A stretch of DNA of 64,000 nt, taken from Frigidibacter oleivorans (lineage in GTDB: Bacteria; Pseudomonadota; Alphaproteobacteria; Rhodobacterales; Rhodobacteraceae). The stretch covers positions 62,001 through 126,000 of the forward strand of contig NZ_RJRZ01000009.1 in NCBI RefSeq assembly GCF_003993775.1. The letters run 5' to 3'. Position numbers and translations under genes: made by a program. The notes beneath the pieces were generated by a model, which saw nothing but the letters and a program-made list of their open reading frames with translations, was not told where the DNA came from and did not search any database. Shown piece after piece: positions 54,395-63,548 of this stretch. Every line of letters begins with the position of its first letter. Position 1 is the first letter of the stretch.

Positions 54395-57304
54395 TCAGGC
54401 CGGCACCGCCCCGTCCAGCACCGTATCGCAGCGCGCGCAGGTGCCGGGATGGTCGTGGCTGCCCACATCGGGCAGGATCCGCCAGCAGCGCTGGCATTTC
54501 TCGCCCTCGGCGGGTTCAAAGACCACCCCCACCCCCGGCACCTCGGGCAGGCGGAACGCCTCGTTCGGGGCCGGATCGCCGGTCAGCGACAGGTCCGAGG
54601 TGATGCAGATCTCGGCAAAGTCGACCGAGCGCAGCGCGGCCAGCACCTCGGCATCCTCGACATGCACCACCGGCGCCGCCTCCAGCGAGGCGCCGATAAC
54701 CTTGGCGGTGCGCTGCACCTCCAGCGCGGCGGTCACAACGCGCCGCACGCGGCGCAGGCTGTCCCATTTCCGCGCCAGCGGCTCGTCCAGCCAGTCCGCG
54801 GGCGTGGCCGGCATGTCCTGCAGATGCACCGAGGACTCGTCGCCCGGGAAGCGGCAGAGCCACACTTCTTCCATCGTGAAGACCAGGATCGGCGCCAGCC
54901 AGGTCACCAGCCGGTGATAGAGCAGGTCCAGAACCGTGCGCGCGGCCCGGCGGCGCGGGCTGTCGGCCGCGTCGCAATAAAGCGCGTCCTTGCGGATGTC
55001 GAAATAAACCGCCGACAAGTCCACCGTGCAGAAGGTGAACAGGGTCTGGAACACGCCCTGGAAATCATGGGCGACATAGCCCTTGCGCACCGCGTGGTCG
55101 AGTTCCGCCAGCCGGTGCAGCACCCAGCGTTCCAGTTCCGGCATCTCGGCCGGTTCCACCCGCTCGGCCTCGGTAAAGCCGTTCAGCGCCCCCAGCAGGA
55201 AGCGCATGGTGTTGCGCAGCCGGCGATAGCTGTCGGCGGTGCCCTTCAGGATTTCCTTCCCGATCCGCAGGTCGACGGTGTAGTCCGACTGCGCCACCCA
55301 CAGCCGCAGGATATCGGCGCCGTATTCGTCGATCACCTGCTGCGGCGCCACGGTGTTGCCCAGCGACTTGGACATCTTCATGCCCTTCTCGTCGAGCGTG
55401 AAGCCATGCGTCACCACCTGCCGGTAGGGCGCGCGTCCGATGGTGCCGCAGCCCTGCAGCAGCGAGGAATGGAACCAGCCGCGATGCTGGTCGGTGCCTT
55501 CCATATAGACATCGGCGATGCCGTCCGCCGTGCCGTCCGGCCGGTCGCGCAGAACGAAGGCATGGGTAGAGCCGCTGTCGAACCAGACGTCGAGCACGTC
55601 GAAGACCTGGTCGTAGTCGTCGGCCCGGTCGCCCAGCACCTGTTCCTTGAAGCCGGGGCGATACCAGACATCCGCGCCCTCGGCCTCGAACGCCGCCTTG
55701 ACGCGGGCATTCACCCCGGCATCGCGCAGCAGGAAATCCGGGTCCGTGGGTTTCGCGCCCTTCCGGGTGAAGCAGGTCAGCGGCACGCCCCAGGCGCGCT
55801 GCCGCGACAGCACCCAGTCGGGCCGCGCCGCGATCATGGAATGCAGCCGGTTGCGGCCCGAGACCGGGGTGAACTTCACCAGCTTCTCGATCGAGGCCAG
55901 CGCCCGTGCCCGGATGGTGTCGCCCTCGGCGCCCATCCCGTCCTTCAGCGGCCGGTCGATCGCCACGAACCATTGCGGCGTGTTGCGATAGATCAGCGGC
56001 GCCTTCGACCGCCAGCTGTGCGGATAGCTGTGCTTCAGCTTGCCCTTGGCGAACAGCGCGCCCGCCCCGTGCAGCGCCTTGATGTTGCTGACATTGGCGG
56101 GGCCTTCCTTGCCGTCGGGCAGGATGATCGCCTGCCCGCCGAAAACCGGCAGGTCGGCGCGATAGGATCCGTCCGGCTCCACATTATAGGTCATCGGCAG
56201 GTTGTGCCGCAGCCCCAGTTGGTAGTCGTCATCGCCATGGCTGGGCGCGGTATGGACGAAGCCGGTGCCCGCGTCGTCGGTGACATGCTCGCCCGGCAGC
56301 ATCGGGACGTCAAAGTCCCATTCGCCGCTGCCACCCTCGATCCCGCGATAGGGATGAGCGAGGGTGACATGCGCCAGTTCGTCCGCCGTCACGTCGCCCA
56401 GACGGCGGAACATGCCCGGTTCCAGCTTGGCCGCCTTCATCACCGCCTCAGCCAGCTTGTCGGCCAGAACCAGCGTCTCGCCGATCCGGGCGGTGCTGTC
56501 CTCGGGGCGGCCCGTCACCTCGTAGAGCCCATAGGCGATGTCCGGGTTGAAGGCGACGGCGCGGTTCTGCGGGATGGTCCAGGGGGTCGTGGTCCAGATG
56601 ACGACCTTGGCGCCGGCGAGCTGCCCTTCGGCGCCCACCACCGGAAACCGCACCCAGACCTGGTGGCTGGTATGGTCGTGATACTCGACCTCGGCCTCGG
56701 CCAGCGCGGTCTTTTCCACCGGCGACCACATCACCGGCTTCGAGCCCTGATAGAGCGAGCCGTTCATCAGGAAGGTCATGAATTCCTCGGCGATCACCGC
56801 CTCGGCGTGGAAATCCATGGTCAGGTAGGGATCGGCCCAGTTGCCGGTGACGCCGAGGCGCTGGAACTCCTCGCGCTGGATGTCCACCCAGCCCTCGGCG
56901 AAGCGGCGGCATTCCTGCCGGAAGGCCACTACATCCACATCGTCCTTGTTCAGACCCTTCGCCCGGTACTGCTCCTCGATCTTCCATTCGATCGGCAGGC
57001 CGTGGCAGTCCCAGCCCGGCACATAGCGCGCGTCGAAGCCCATCATCTGATGGCTGCGCACGATCATGTCCTTGATCGTCTTGTTCAGCGCGTGGCCGAT
57101 ATGCAGATGCCCGTTCGCATAGGGCGGTCCGTCATGCAGGGTGAAGGGCTGGCGCCCCGCCTTGCCGCGCAGCCGGTCGTAGATGCCGATCCGCGCCCAG
57201 CGGTCCAGCCAGCCCGGTTCGCGCTGCGGCAGGCCCGCGCGCATCGGGAAGTCGGTTTCCGGCAGGAAGACGGTGGAACGATAGTCGGGGGTCTCGGCAG
57301 ACAT
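54395..57304 (-). CDS. ileS: Isoleucyl-tRNA synthetase
   Basis: 969 residues. Class Ia synthetase with HIGH motif HLHIGH at 66-71, KMSKS as GMKMSKSLGN, the editing (CP1) domain including WTTTPWTIPQNRAVAF, and a C-terminal zinc motif CQRCW...CARC. ATG 57304 has AAGGA nine to ten bases upstream. A strong hairpin sits 91 bases before the start (57395-57424) and may belong to the leader. Confidence 0.97.
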   Translation of the reverse strand: MSAETPDYRSTVFLPETDFPMRAGLPQREPGWLDRWARIGIYDRLRGKAGRQPFTLHDGPPYANGHLHIGHALNKTIKDMIVRSHQMMGFDARYVPGWDCHGLPIEWKIEEQYRAKGLNKDDVDVVAFRQECRRFAEGWVDIQREEFQRLGVTGNWADPYLTMDFHAEAVIAEEFMTFLMNGSLYQGSKPVMWSPVEKTALAEAEVEYHDHTSHQVWVRFPVVGAEGQLAGAKVVIWTTTPWTIPQNRAVAFNPDIAYGLYEVTGRPEDSTARIGETLVLADKLAEAVMKAAKLEPGMFRRLGDVTADELAHVTLAHPYRGIEGGSGEWDFDVPMLPGEHVTDDAGTGFVHTAPSHGDDDYQLGLRHNLPMTYNVEPDGSYRADLPVFGGQAIILPDGKEGPANVSNIKALHGAGALFAKGKLKHSYPHSWRSKAPLIYRNTPQWFVAIDRPLKDGMGAEGDTIRARALASIEKLVKFTPVSGRNRLHSMIAARPDWVLSRQRAWGVPLTCFTRKGAKPTDPDFLLRDAGVNARVKAAFEAEGADVWYRPGFKEQVLGDRADDYDQVFDVLDVWFDSGSTHAFVLRDRPDGTADGIADVYMEGTDQHRGWFHSSLLQGCGTIGRAPYRQVVTHGFTLDEKGMKMSKSLGNTVAPQQVIDEYGADILRLWVAQSDYTVDLRIGKEILKGTADSYRRLRNTMRFLLGALNGFTEAERVEPAEMPELERWVLHRLAELDHAVRKGYVAHDFQGVFQTLFTFCTVDLSAVYFDIRKDALYCDAADSPRRRAARTVLDLLYHRLVTWLAPILVFTMEEVWLCRFPGDESSVHLQDMPATPADWLDEPLARKWDSLRRVRRVVTAALEVQRTAKVIGASLEAAPVVHVEDAEVLAALRSVDFAEICITSDLSLTGDPAPNEAFRLPEVPGVGVVFEPAEGEKCQRCWRILPDVGSHDHPGTCARCDTVLDGAVPA

Positions 57305-57394
57305 GAATGCGGTCCTTCGGGGGGCCATGTGGCGGGGGGCCGTCTGGCCCGGATCGGTCGGAACGGGGGCGTTCGCCCCTGGCAGGCGCTCTCA

Positions 57395-57424
57395 CCCGGC
57401 GGTCCTGAGGTTCAGGACGCCGGG
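57395..57424. promoter_or_regulatory. Strong hairpin upstream of ileS
   Basis: CCCGGC-G-GTCCTGA, loop GGT, TCAGGAC-GCCGGG: thirteen base pairs with one bulged G and a three-base loop. No T-run follows on either strand. It could be an mRNA leader structure for ileS, a protein-binding site, or an end structure of some other transcript. Confidence 0.4.
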
Positions 57425-57570
57425 CCGCTAATTCGACCGAAGGAACGGATCGCCAGCCGGGTCATGGGCGCCTTATAGGAAAGGGCCATCGCCGCGTAAA
57501 GATGGCGGCCCGCCGGGCTGCGGCAAAGGCCCCCGTTGCGTCCGCGCCCCCGGCGCGGCAAGAGGCGGGC

Positions 57571-57978
57571 ATGAGCACGCCGCCCCCGCCCCGCTTTCCC
57601 GTCACGCGCGACCAGATCGACCGGGTCGTCGCCGCCTTCTACGCGCAGGTCCGGCGCGAGCCGGTTCTGGGGCCGGTCTTCGCCGCCCATGTCACCGACT
57701 GGACCACGCATGAGGCGAAGATCGCCGCCTTCTGGCGCAACGCGATCCTGATGGACCGCGGCTATGACGGCAGCCCGATGCGGGCGCATCTGCAGGCGGG
57801 CGACGTGCGGGCAGACCATTTCCCCCGCTGGCTGGCGCTGTTCGACGCGACGCTGGCCCGCGAACTGCCGCCGGACGTGGCGGCGGCGTGGTCGGCGCTG
57901 GCCCATCGCATCGGTCAGGGGTTGCGCATGGGCGTGGCCGAGGTCGAGACGCGCGGCGGGGTACCCGTCCTGCGCTAG
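57571..57978 (+). CDS. Group III truncated haemoglobin
   Basis: 135 residues. Family marks: FPVTRDQIDRVVAAFYAQVR, FAAHVTDWTTHEAKIAAFW and MRAHLQ with the probable proximal haem ligand His73, then DHFPRWLALFDATL. Group III globins may bind oxygen, NO or peroxide. AGAGG is six bases before the ATG. Divergent from ileS and convergent with ycjF; no partner gene is evident. Confidence 0.87.
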   Translation: MSTPPPPRFPVTRDQIDRVVAAFYAQVRREPVLGPVFAAHVTDWTTHEAKIAAFWRNAILMDRGYDGSPMRAHLQAGDVRADHFPRWLALFDATLARELPPDVAAAWSALAHRIGQGLRMGVAEVETRGGVPVLR

Positions 57979-58010
57979 GCGGTGCTGCACCGGAAGGTGC
58001 GGCGCCGACC

Positions 58011-59042
58011 CTAGTCCTTCCCCCCCGGGAACAGCCCGGCCAGCCCCCGCCCGATCAGGTTCGACACCCGGGGCCGGGGCAGCGCGGCGAAGGGCAGCGG
58101 GCGGCAGACTTCCATCGCGGCCACGCCGACGCGGGCGGTCAGCGCGCCGTTCACCACCCCCTCGCCGAAGCGGCGCGAGACCTTGGACAACAGCCCCCCG
58201 CCCGCCACCGTTTCCACCAGATCGTCGCCCACCGCCACGGCCCCCGTGGCCACCAGATGCGTGACCACCGTCCGCATCAGCCGCCAGCTGCCGAAGGTGC
58301 CGGCGCGGCCGCCGTAGATTTCCGCGATCCGCCGCACCATCCGCAGGTTTGCGGCCAGCGCGGCAAAGACATCGGCCAGCGCCAGCGGCACCAGCGCCGT
58401 CACCGCGGCCACGCTGCGTGCCGCTGCCTCGACCTCGCGCCGCGCGACGATGTCGAGCGGGCCCAGCAGTTCGGTCTCGGCCAGGTGCAGCAGCGCATCC
58501 GCGTCGAACACCTCGTCCGCCCGCGCCGCCAGCCGGTCGCGGCCCCATCGCAGGTCGGCCCGCCCGGCATAGAGCGATTGCAGATGGTCCGTCACCCGGC
58601 GCGCGGCCTTCAGGTCGCCCGAGGATTGTGCCCGCGCCGCCTCGGCCTGGACCCGGTCGAGCCGCGCGAGCCGGGCATAGGCCGCAAGCTCGCGGAAGGC
58701 CACCAGCGCCGCCGCCAGCAGGAACAGCCCGATCAGCACCGTCGCCGCCCAGCCCAGCACCGGGTTGCGCGCCATCAGCCCGGTGACGAAGCTCCACGCC
58801 GCCATCGACAGCAGGAACGAGAACAGCGCCCCCGCCGTCGCCCAGAAGAAGCGCCCGATGCGCGAGGGCGGCCGCGCGGCGAGCCGCGTTGCCAGCCGCA
58901 GCGCCTGCGCATTCGCGGCCTCGACCTCGGGCACCGGCGGCGCGCTGGCGGGGTCGAAGGCGGGCGGGTCGTCGCGGTCGATCAGTACCGGGCCGCGCGG
59001 CAGGGGGGCACGGGGCGGGGAACGGGGGGTATCGTCGCTCAT
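58011..59042 (-). CDS. ycjF: YcjF-family membrane protein (DUF697/TIGR01620)
   Basis: 343 residues. Acidic/Pro-rich cytoplasmic start, two adjacent helices near 68-88 and 97-117 (FFWATAGALFSFLLSMAAW, GWAATVLIGLFLLAAALVAF), a helical middle, and the DUF697 part (LVPLALADVFAALAANLRMVRRIAEIYGG). Partner of ycjX; the ATG overlaps the ycjX stop (ATGA). Stress-related function is reported for the pair in enterics, mechanism unknown. Confidence 0.9.
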   Translation of the reverse strand: MSDDTPRSPPRAPLPRGPVLIDRDDPPAFDPASAPPVPEVEAANAQALRLATRLAARPPSRIGRFFWATAGALFSFLLSMAAWSFVTGLMARNPVLGWAATVLIGLFLLAAALVAFRELAAYARLARLDRVQAEAARAQSSGDLKAARRVTDHLQSLYAGRADLRWGRDRLAARADEVFDADALLHLAETELLGPLDIVARREVEAAARSVAAVTALVPLALADVFAALAANLRMVRRIAEIYGGRAGTFGSWRLMRTVVTHLVATGAVAVGDDLVETVAGGGLLSKVSRRFGEGVVNGALTARVGVAAMEVCRPLPFAALPRPRVSNLIGRGLAGLFPGGKD

Positions 59043-60469
59043 CTCAGCCGGTCTCCGATCAGGAATTCCGCGGCACGGTCCAGCCGGATATGCGGCGGCC
59101 CCTCGCCCGGCGCCAGCCGCAGCACCGCCGGCAAAAAGGCCATCGCGCCGTAATCGGCATCGAGCCAGCGGTCGGCCCCCTGCCGCGCCGGCACCAGCAG
59201 ATGTGCCGGATCGGCGGGCAGGTCGCCCGGCCAGAAGGCCGCCTGCCGCAACCGCCCCGTCGCCGGGTCCAGCAGCCGGCCGCGCACCGCAGGCAGGGTG
59301 CCGCCCTCATGCGGCAGATCCTCTTCCACCGTCGCCCGCAGCGCCGCGATGGACATGGCCGCCGTCTTCGCTCCGGCGAAATCGGCCCGGTCCCGCGCCT
59401 CGCGCAGCATCGCCTCGACGATGGCGGTCAGCTGCGGATGCTGGCTGTGATGCAGATGGTCGGCCTTGGTCGCGGCGAAGAGGATGCGTTCCACCCGCCG
59501 CCCGCCCAGCAGTTGCGTCAGCCAGCCGGCCCGGCCCGGGCGGAAGGCCGACAGGATCTCGGCCATGGCGCGGCGCAGGTCGTCGACGGCGCGGGGGCCG
59601 GCATGGATGGCGCCCAAGGCATCGACCAGCACCACCTGCCGGTCGATCCGGGCGAAATGGTCGCGGAAGAACGGGCGCACCACCTTCGACTTGTAGGCCT
59701 CGAACCGCCGTTCCATCTCGCGCCACAGGCTGCCGCGCCCGGGGGTCGCGGGCTTCATCAGCGGCGCGAAGGTCAGCGCGGGCGATCCCGCCATCTCGCC
59801 CGGCAGCAGGAACCGGCCCGGGGTGCAGTCGGCCCAGCCCGCCGCCCGCGCCGCGACCAGATAGGCGGCAAAGGCCTCGGCCAGCCGCTTGGCCACGGGT
59901 TCCGCCATCGGCGCCGAACCGTCGGTCGCCCCCGCCGCGGCCAGGAAGTCCGCCGCCTCGGGCCGGCTGGCGATGCGGTCCAGCACTTCGCCCGCCCAGT
60001 CGGCATAGCTGCGATCCATCAGCCCGAGGTCCAGCAGCCATTCGCCGGGATAGTCCACGATGTCCAGGTGCACGGTGCGCAGGCCGCGCAACCCGCCCAG
60101 CATCCCCTGCGGCCGCACCCGGAAGGACAGCCGCAATTCGCTGACCGCGCGCGTGCTGTCGGGCCAGTGCGGGTCGGGGCCGGTCATCGCCGCCAGATGC
60201 GTCTCGAAATCGAAGCGCGGCACGGTGACGTCGGGCTGCGGCTGCAGGAACACCGCCTCTATGGCGCCGTCGCGGGCGGCGCGCAGTTGCGGCATCCGCC
60301 CGCGGTCCAGCAGGTTCGCCACCAGCGAGGTGATGAAGACGGTCTTGCCCGCCCGGCTGAGCCCGGTCACCCCCAGCCGGATCACCGGTTCGAAGAAGGC
60401 CTCGGTGACCGAGGCGCCGAGCCCCCCCACCCCGCGCGCCAGCCCGTCCGCGATGTCGCCGATACCCAA
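59039..60469 (-). CDS. ycjX: YcjX-family P-loop GTPase-like stress protein
   Basis: 476 residues. DUF463/YcjX family: P-loop GLSRAGKT at 36-43 (Lys42), VDYPGEWLLDLGL, and ATKADHLHHSQHP near the guanine-specificity region. Start TTG 60469 follows AAAGGG at a good distance; no ATG fits. It is translationally coupled to ycjF. In characterised relatives the two respond to envelope or phage-shock stress. Confidence 0.88.
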   Translation of the reverse strand: MGIGDIADGLARGVGGLGASVTEAFFEPVIRLGVTGLSRAGKTVFITSLVANLLDRGRMPQLRAARDGAIEAVFLQPQPDVTVPRFDFETHLAAMTGPDPHWPDSTRAVSELRLSFRVRPQGMLGGLRGLRTVHLDIVDYPGEWLLDLGLMDRSYADWAGEVLDRIASRPEAADFLAAAGATDGSAPMAEPVAKRLAEAFAAYLVAARAAGWADCTPGRFLLPGEMAGSPALTFAPLMKPATPGRGSLWREMERRFEAYKSKVVRPFFRDHFARIDRQVVLVDALGAIHAGPRAVDDLRRAMAEILSAFRPGRAGWLTQLLGGRRVERILFAATKADHLHHSQHPQLTAIVEAMLREARDRADFAGAKTAAMSIAALRATVEEDLPHEGGTLPAVRGRLLDPATGRLRQAAFWPGDLPADPAHLLVPARQGADRWLDADYGAMAFLPAVLRLAPGEGPPHIRLDRAAEFLIGDRLR

Positions 60470-60518
60470 TCCGCCGCCCTTTCGTTTTCCGATAGATAGG
60501 CCGGCGGCGGCGGAATGT

Positions 60519-60600
60519 GGAGGGGGTGCGCCGATGGGCGAGGGTGCCGCCTGCCCCCTCACGCTCCCCCGAGTATAGTTCCGCCGACAGGAAGCCGGGG
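60519..60600. repeat. Dispersed intergenic repeat, copy C (degenerate)
   Basis: GAGGGGG (around 60519) can pair with CCCCCTC (60554-60560), and a motif at 60564-60600 (TCCCCCGAGTATAGTT, then CCGACAGGAAGCCGGGG) follows. It has the same order and spacing as copies A and B with more changes. It lies between the divergent ycjX and truA genes. Confidence 0.5.
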
Positions 60601-60643
60601 CCGGTTCATTGCCAAAACCCCCGCCCCGCGCTAGGGCGGGACC

Positions 60644-61411
60644 ATGCCCCGCTTCGCGCTTCTCATCGACTATGACGGCACGCCCTTTTCCGGCTGGCAG
60701 CGGCAGGCCGGGCAGCCTTCGGTGCAGGCGGCGGTGGAGGCGGCGATCCGGCGGCTGGAGCCGGAGGCGCCCGGCATCGCCGCGGCGGGGCGCACGGATG
60801 CGGGGGTCCATGCCACGGGGCAGGTCGCGCATTGCGATCTGGCGAAGGACTGGGATCCGTTCCGCCTGTCCGAGGCGCTGAACCATCACCTGCGGCCGCA
60901 GCCGGTGGCGGTGCTGCGCGCGGCGCGGGTGGCAGAGGACTTCCACGCCCGCTTTTCGGCCACCGAGCGGCGCTATCTGTTCCGGCTGGTGGCGCGGCGG
61001 GCGCCGGTGACCCATGACCGCGGTCTGGTCTGGCAGGTGCAGAACGCGCTGGACCTGACGGCGATGCGGGCCGGGGCGGCGCATCTGACCGGCCATCACG
61101 ACTTCACCACCTTCCGGTCCAGCATGTGCCAGTCGGCGAGCCCGGTGAAGACGCTGGACGAGATCGGGATCGAGTCGCTGCCGGTGCCAGGCGGGGTGGA
61201 ATACCGCTTCCGGCTGCGGGCGCGCAGCTTCCTGCACAACCAGGTGCGTTCCATCGTCGGCACGCTGGAACGGGTGGGCGCCGGGGCCTGGGCGCCAGAG
61301 GACGTGCGGCGGGCGCTGGAGGCGCGCGACCGCGCTGCCTGCGGCCCGGTCTGCCCGCCGCAGGGCCTGTACCTGACCGGCGTGGCCTATCCGGCCGATC
61401 CCTTCGCCTGA
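60644..61411 (+). CDS. truA: tRNA pseudouridine(38-40) synthase
   Basis: 255 residues. Makes pseudouridine at positions 38-40 of the tRNA anticodon stem. Catalytic Asp52 in [11 protein letters not shown], plus the family blocks [28 protein letters not shown] and [15 protein letters not shown]. Full length. Convergent with the exonuclease-fusion gene, with a 13-base gap. Confidence 0.96.
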   Translation: MPRFALLIDYDGTPFSGWQRQAGQPSVQAAVEAAIRRLEPEAPGIAAAGRTDAGVHATGQVAHCDLAKDWDPFRLSEALNHHLRPQPVAVLRAARVAEDFHARFSATERRYLFRLVARRAPVTHDRGLVWQVQNALDLTAMRAGAAHLTGHHDFTTFRSSMCQSASPVKTLDEIGIESLPVPGGVEYRFRLRARSFLHNQVRSIVGTLERVGAGAWAPEDVRRALEARDRAACGPVCPPQGLYLTGVAYPADPFA

Positions 61412-61428
61412 CCGCGCCAGCGGGTCAG
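61408..61428. terminator. Small inverted repeat between truA and the exonuclease gene
   Basis: CTGACC (61408-61413) pairs with GGTCAG (61423-61428) around a nine-base loop; it begins within the truA stop and may serve both convergent transcripts. Weak. Confidence 0.3.
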
Positions 61429-63548
61429 CCGTTCAGGTCGCGCAGCAGCCGGCCATGCTTGCGCATCTCGACCAGCACCTCGGCGAAGGTGGCGATGCCG
61501 CGCGCCTTCAGCATCGGGATCAGCCGCAGCAGCGCCTCGGCCGTGGCCAGCGCGTCGCCGAGCGCGGTATGCCGCGCCTCTTCGGGGATGACGATCCCCA
61601 GCCGGTGCGCCAGCGCGTCGAGGCTGTGGGTCTCGGCCTGGCCGAAGACCACCGCCGACAGCAGCACCGTGTCCAGCACCGGATTGTCGAGCGTGCCCGC
61701 CGTCTCGGCCCGGCGGCGCAGGAATTCCATGTCGAAGGGCGCGTTATGCGCCACCAGCACCGCGCCTTCGGCAAAGCGGCGGAAGCGGCGCACCGCCTCG
61801 GCCGGGCCGGGCGCGCCCGCGACCATCGCCTCGGTGATGCCATGCACCTCGGTCGAGAGGGCGGGGATCGGCCGGCCCGGGTCCACCAGCATGTCCAGCA
61901 CCTCGCCCTCGACCCGGCGGCCGTTGACGATCCGCAGCGCGGCCAGCTGCACCATCTCGTCGCCCTGCTGCGGCAGGAGCCCGGTGGTTTCGGTGTCGAA
62001 GACCACATAGGTCAGTTCCGACAGCGGCCGGTCGGCCGCGCCTGCCGCCGGCGCGCGCGCCAGCAGGTCGAAGTCATAGACCACCGCGCGCGGCAGCGGC
62101 GCGGGCCGTCCATGGGCGCGCCGCGCCTCGGGCAGCGGCAGGCACAGCGCGGCCTGCCCCGATGCGGCGGGTTCGGGCCAGCATTCGGTGCCGTGCAGCG
62201 CCAGCACCGACCGGCCGGTGAATTCGGCGGTGCCGATCTCCAGCTCCGCCTCCAGCCAGCGGTCGAGCCGGCCCACCGGCAAGGGCGCCCCCGGCCAGAG
62301 CAGGCGCAGCATCGCGCCCGCGCCGTCGGCGGTCAGCGCGGCGGTGAAGCGGCGCGCGCCGGTATCCGCCGCGATCCGGCGGGCGAGGCCCGTCAGCAGC
62401 GCCACGATCTGGAAGGCGTCGCAGCGCAGGACCAGCGGTTCGGCCTCGGTCCGCAGGTCCAGCCCCTCGGCGGCGAAGGCGGCCTGAAGCGTGTCGGCGA
62501 TGTCGCTGGCCCGCACGAAGGCGAGCGGCCACCAGCCGCCGCGCTGCGTCTCGCGCCGGGCGGCAAGGTCGGTCAGCGCCGCCGACAGCCGCTGCCCCTC
62601 GTCGGCGATGGCCGCGATCGCTGCCGCCCGGGCCGCGCCGCCCTCGTCCAGCAGCGCCGCCTCGATCTGCAGGGCGGCGGCGGGGCGGCGGATGCGGTCG
62701 AAGATGTCGTCCAGCAGCCGTTCGCGTTCGGCGTGATGGGCGAAGTCCTGCGTCACGTCGCGCAGGGTCAGCGCATAGCCGCCGCCGTCGGCCCCATCAA
62801 CCGTGCCGCTCTCCACCAGCCGCATCCGCCCGGCCAGCACCCGCCCGCCCGCGACCGTGGCGCAGATCAGGTCGGCCGAGGCATCGGGGTCGCGCGCCGC
62901 CAGCAGCCGGGCATGGGCCTGCCGCAGCGGCGCCTCGCGCAGGTGGTCGAAGATCGACCGGTCCAGCCCCGGCGGCATCCCGCCGCCCAGAATCTCGGTC
63001 GCGGGGCCGTTGTAGAACACCAGCTGATGCCCCGCCGTGCACAGCAGCACCGCCACCGGCACATCCGCCAGCAGCGCCTCGAGCCGCGCCTTCTCGTCCG
63101 CCAGCCGGGCGGTTTCGCGGGCAACGGCAAAGGCCAGCGCATCCCGCGTTTCGGCCAGGGTCAGCGTCACCGCCTGCGCCGCGGGGGCAAGATCGCCCAG
63201 ATAGGGAGCGGTTTCCCGGTCCAGCGCCGGGCCGACGGGCGCATGGGCGCGGGCGCGCAGCCCGCCCGCCAGCCGTTCCACGGCGCGGGCCACATGTTCG
63301 TCGAAGAGGAACCAGATGCCGGCGGTCAGCGCGAGGATACCGACCCCCGCCACCACCCCCACCTGCACGAAGGCGGCGCGGATGAAGGGGGCCTGCACCA
63401 CGCCCGGCAGTGCCGCCTGATCCAGATGGCGAAAGCCCAGCCACAGCCCTGCCGCCACCGCCGCCCAGCCCCCCAGACAGAGCGCCGCGAAGAACAGCCC
63501 GATGCGCAGGCGCAGGTTCAGCCGGGCCAGCCCCGGGGCGCCGCTCAT
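61425..63548 (-). CDS. Membrane PAS / pseudo-histidine-kinase / DEDDh exonuclease fusion
   Basis: 707 residues. In order: two membrane helices (about 15-37 and 58-82), a HAMP-like linker, a PAS-like sensor (about 150-265, VAVLLCTAGHQLVFYNGPATEILG), a region resembling the kinase dimerisation helix (FDRIRRP at 283-289, with Asp284 where the phospho-histidine should be), an ATP-binding-like region with degenerate N and G boxes (CDAFQIVALLTGLARR, WPGAPLP), and a C-terminal 3'-5' exonuclease domain from about 510. The exonuclease residues are complete: Asp518, Glu520, Asp606, His660, Asp665. The ATG overlaps the stop of a response-regulator gene. The kinase part is probably inactive; output may be control of the exonuclease. 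DNA or RNA preference unknown. Confidence 0.85.
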   Translation of the reverse strand: MSGAPGLARLNLRLRIGLFFAALCLGGWAAVAAGLWLGFRHLDQAALPGVVQAPFIRAAFVQVGVVAGVGILALTAGIWFLFDEHVARAVERLAGGLRARAHAPVGPALDRETAPYLGDLAPAAQAVTLTLAETRDALAFAVARETARLADEKARLEALLADVPVAVLLCTAGHQLVFYNGPATEILGGGMPPGLDRSIFDHLREAPLRQAHARLLAARDPDASADLICATVAGGRVLAGRMRLVESGTVDGADGGGYALTLRDVTQDFAHHAERERLLDDIFDRIRRPAAALQIEAALLDEGGAARAAAIAAIADEGQRLSAALTDLAARRETQRGGWWPLAFVRASDIADTLQAAFAAEGLDLRTEAEPLVLRCDAFQIVALLTGLARRIAADTGARRFTAALTADGAGAMLRLLWPGAPLPVGRLDRWLEAELEIGTAEFTGRSVLALHGTECWPEPAASGQAALCLPLPEARRAHGRPAPLPRAVVYDFDLLARAPAAGAADRPLSELTYVVFDTETTGLLPQQGDEMVQLAALRIVNGRRVEGEVLDMLVDPGRPIPALSTEVHGITEAMVAGAPGPAEAVRRFRRFAEGAVLVAHNAPFDMEFLRRRAETAGTLDNPVLDTVLLSAVVFGQAETHSLDALAHRLGIVIPEEARHTALGDALATAEALLRLIPMLKARGIATFAEVLVEMRKHGRLLRDLNG

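Noticed and set aside
54449-57478. Open frame of about 1009 codons opposite ileS
   Set aside because: Same artefact: the reverse strand is isoleucyl-tRNA synthetase with all motifs; the antisense product is low in structure-forming patterns.
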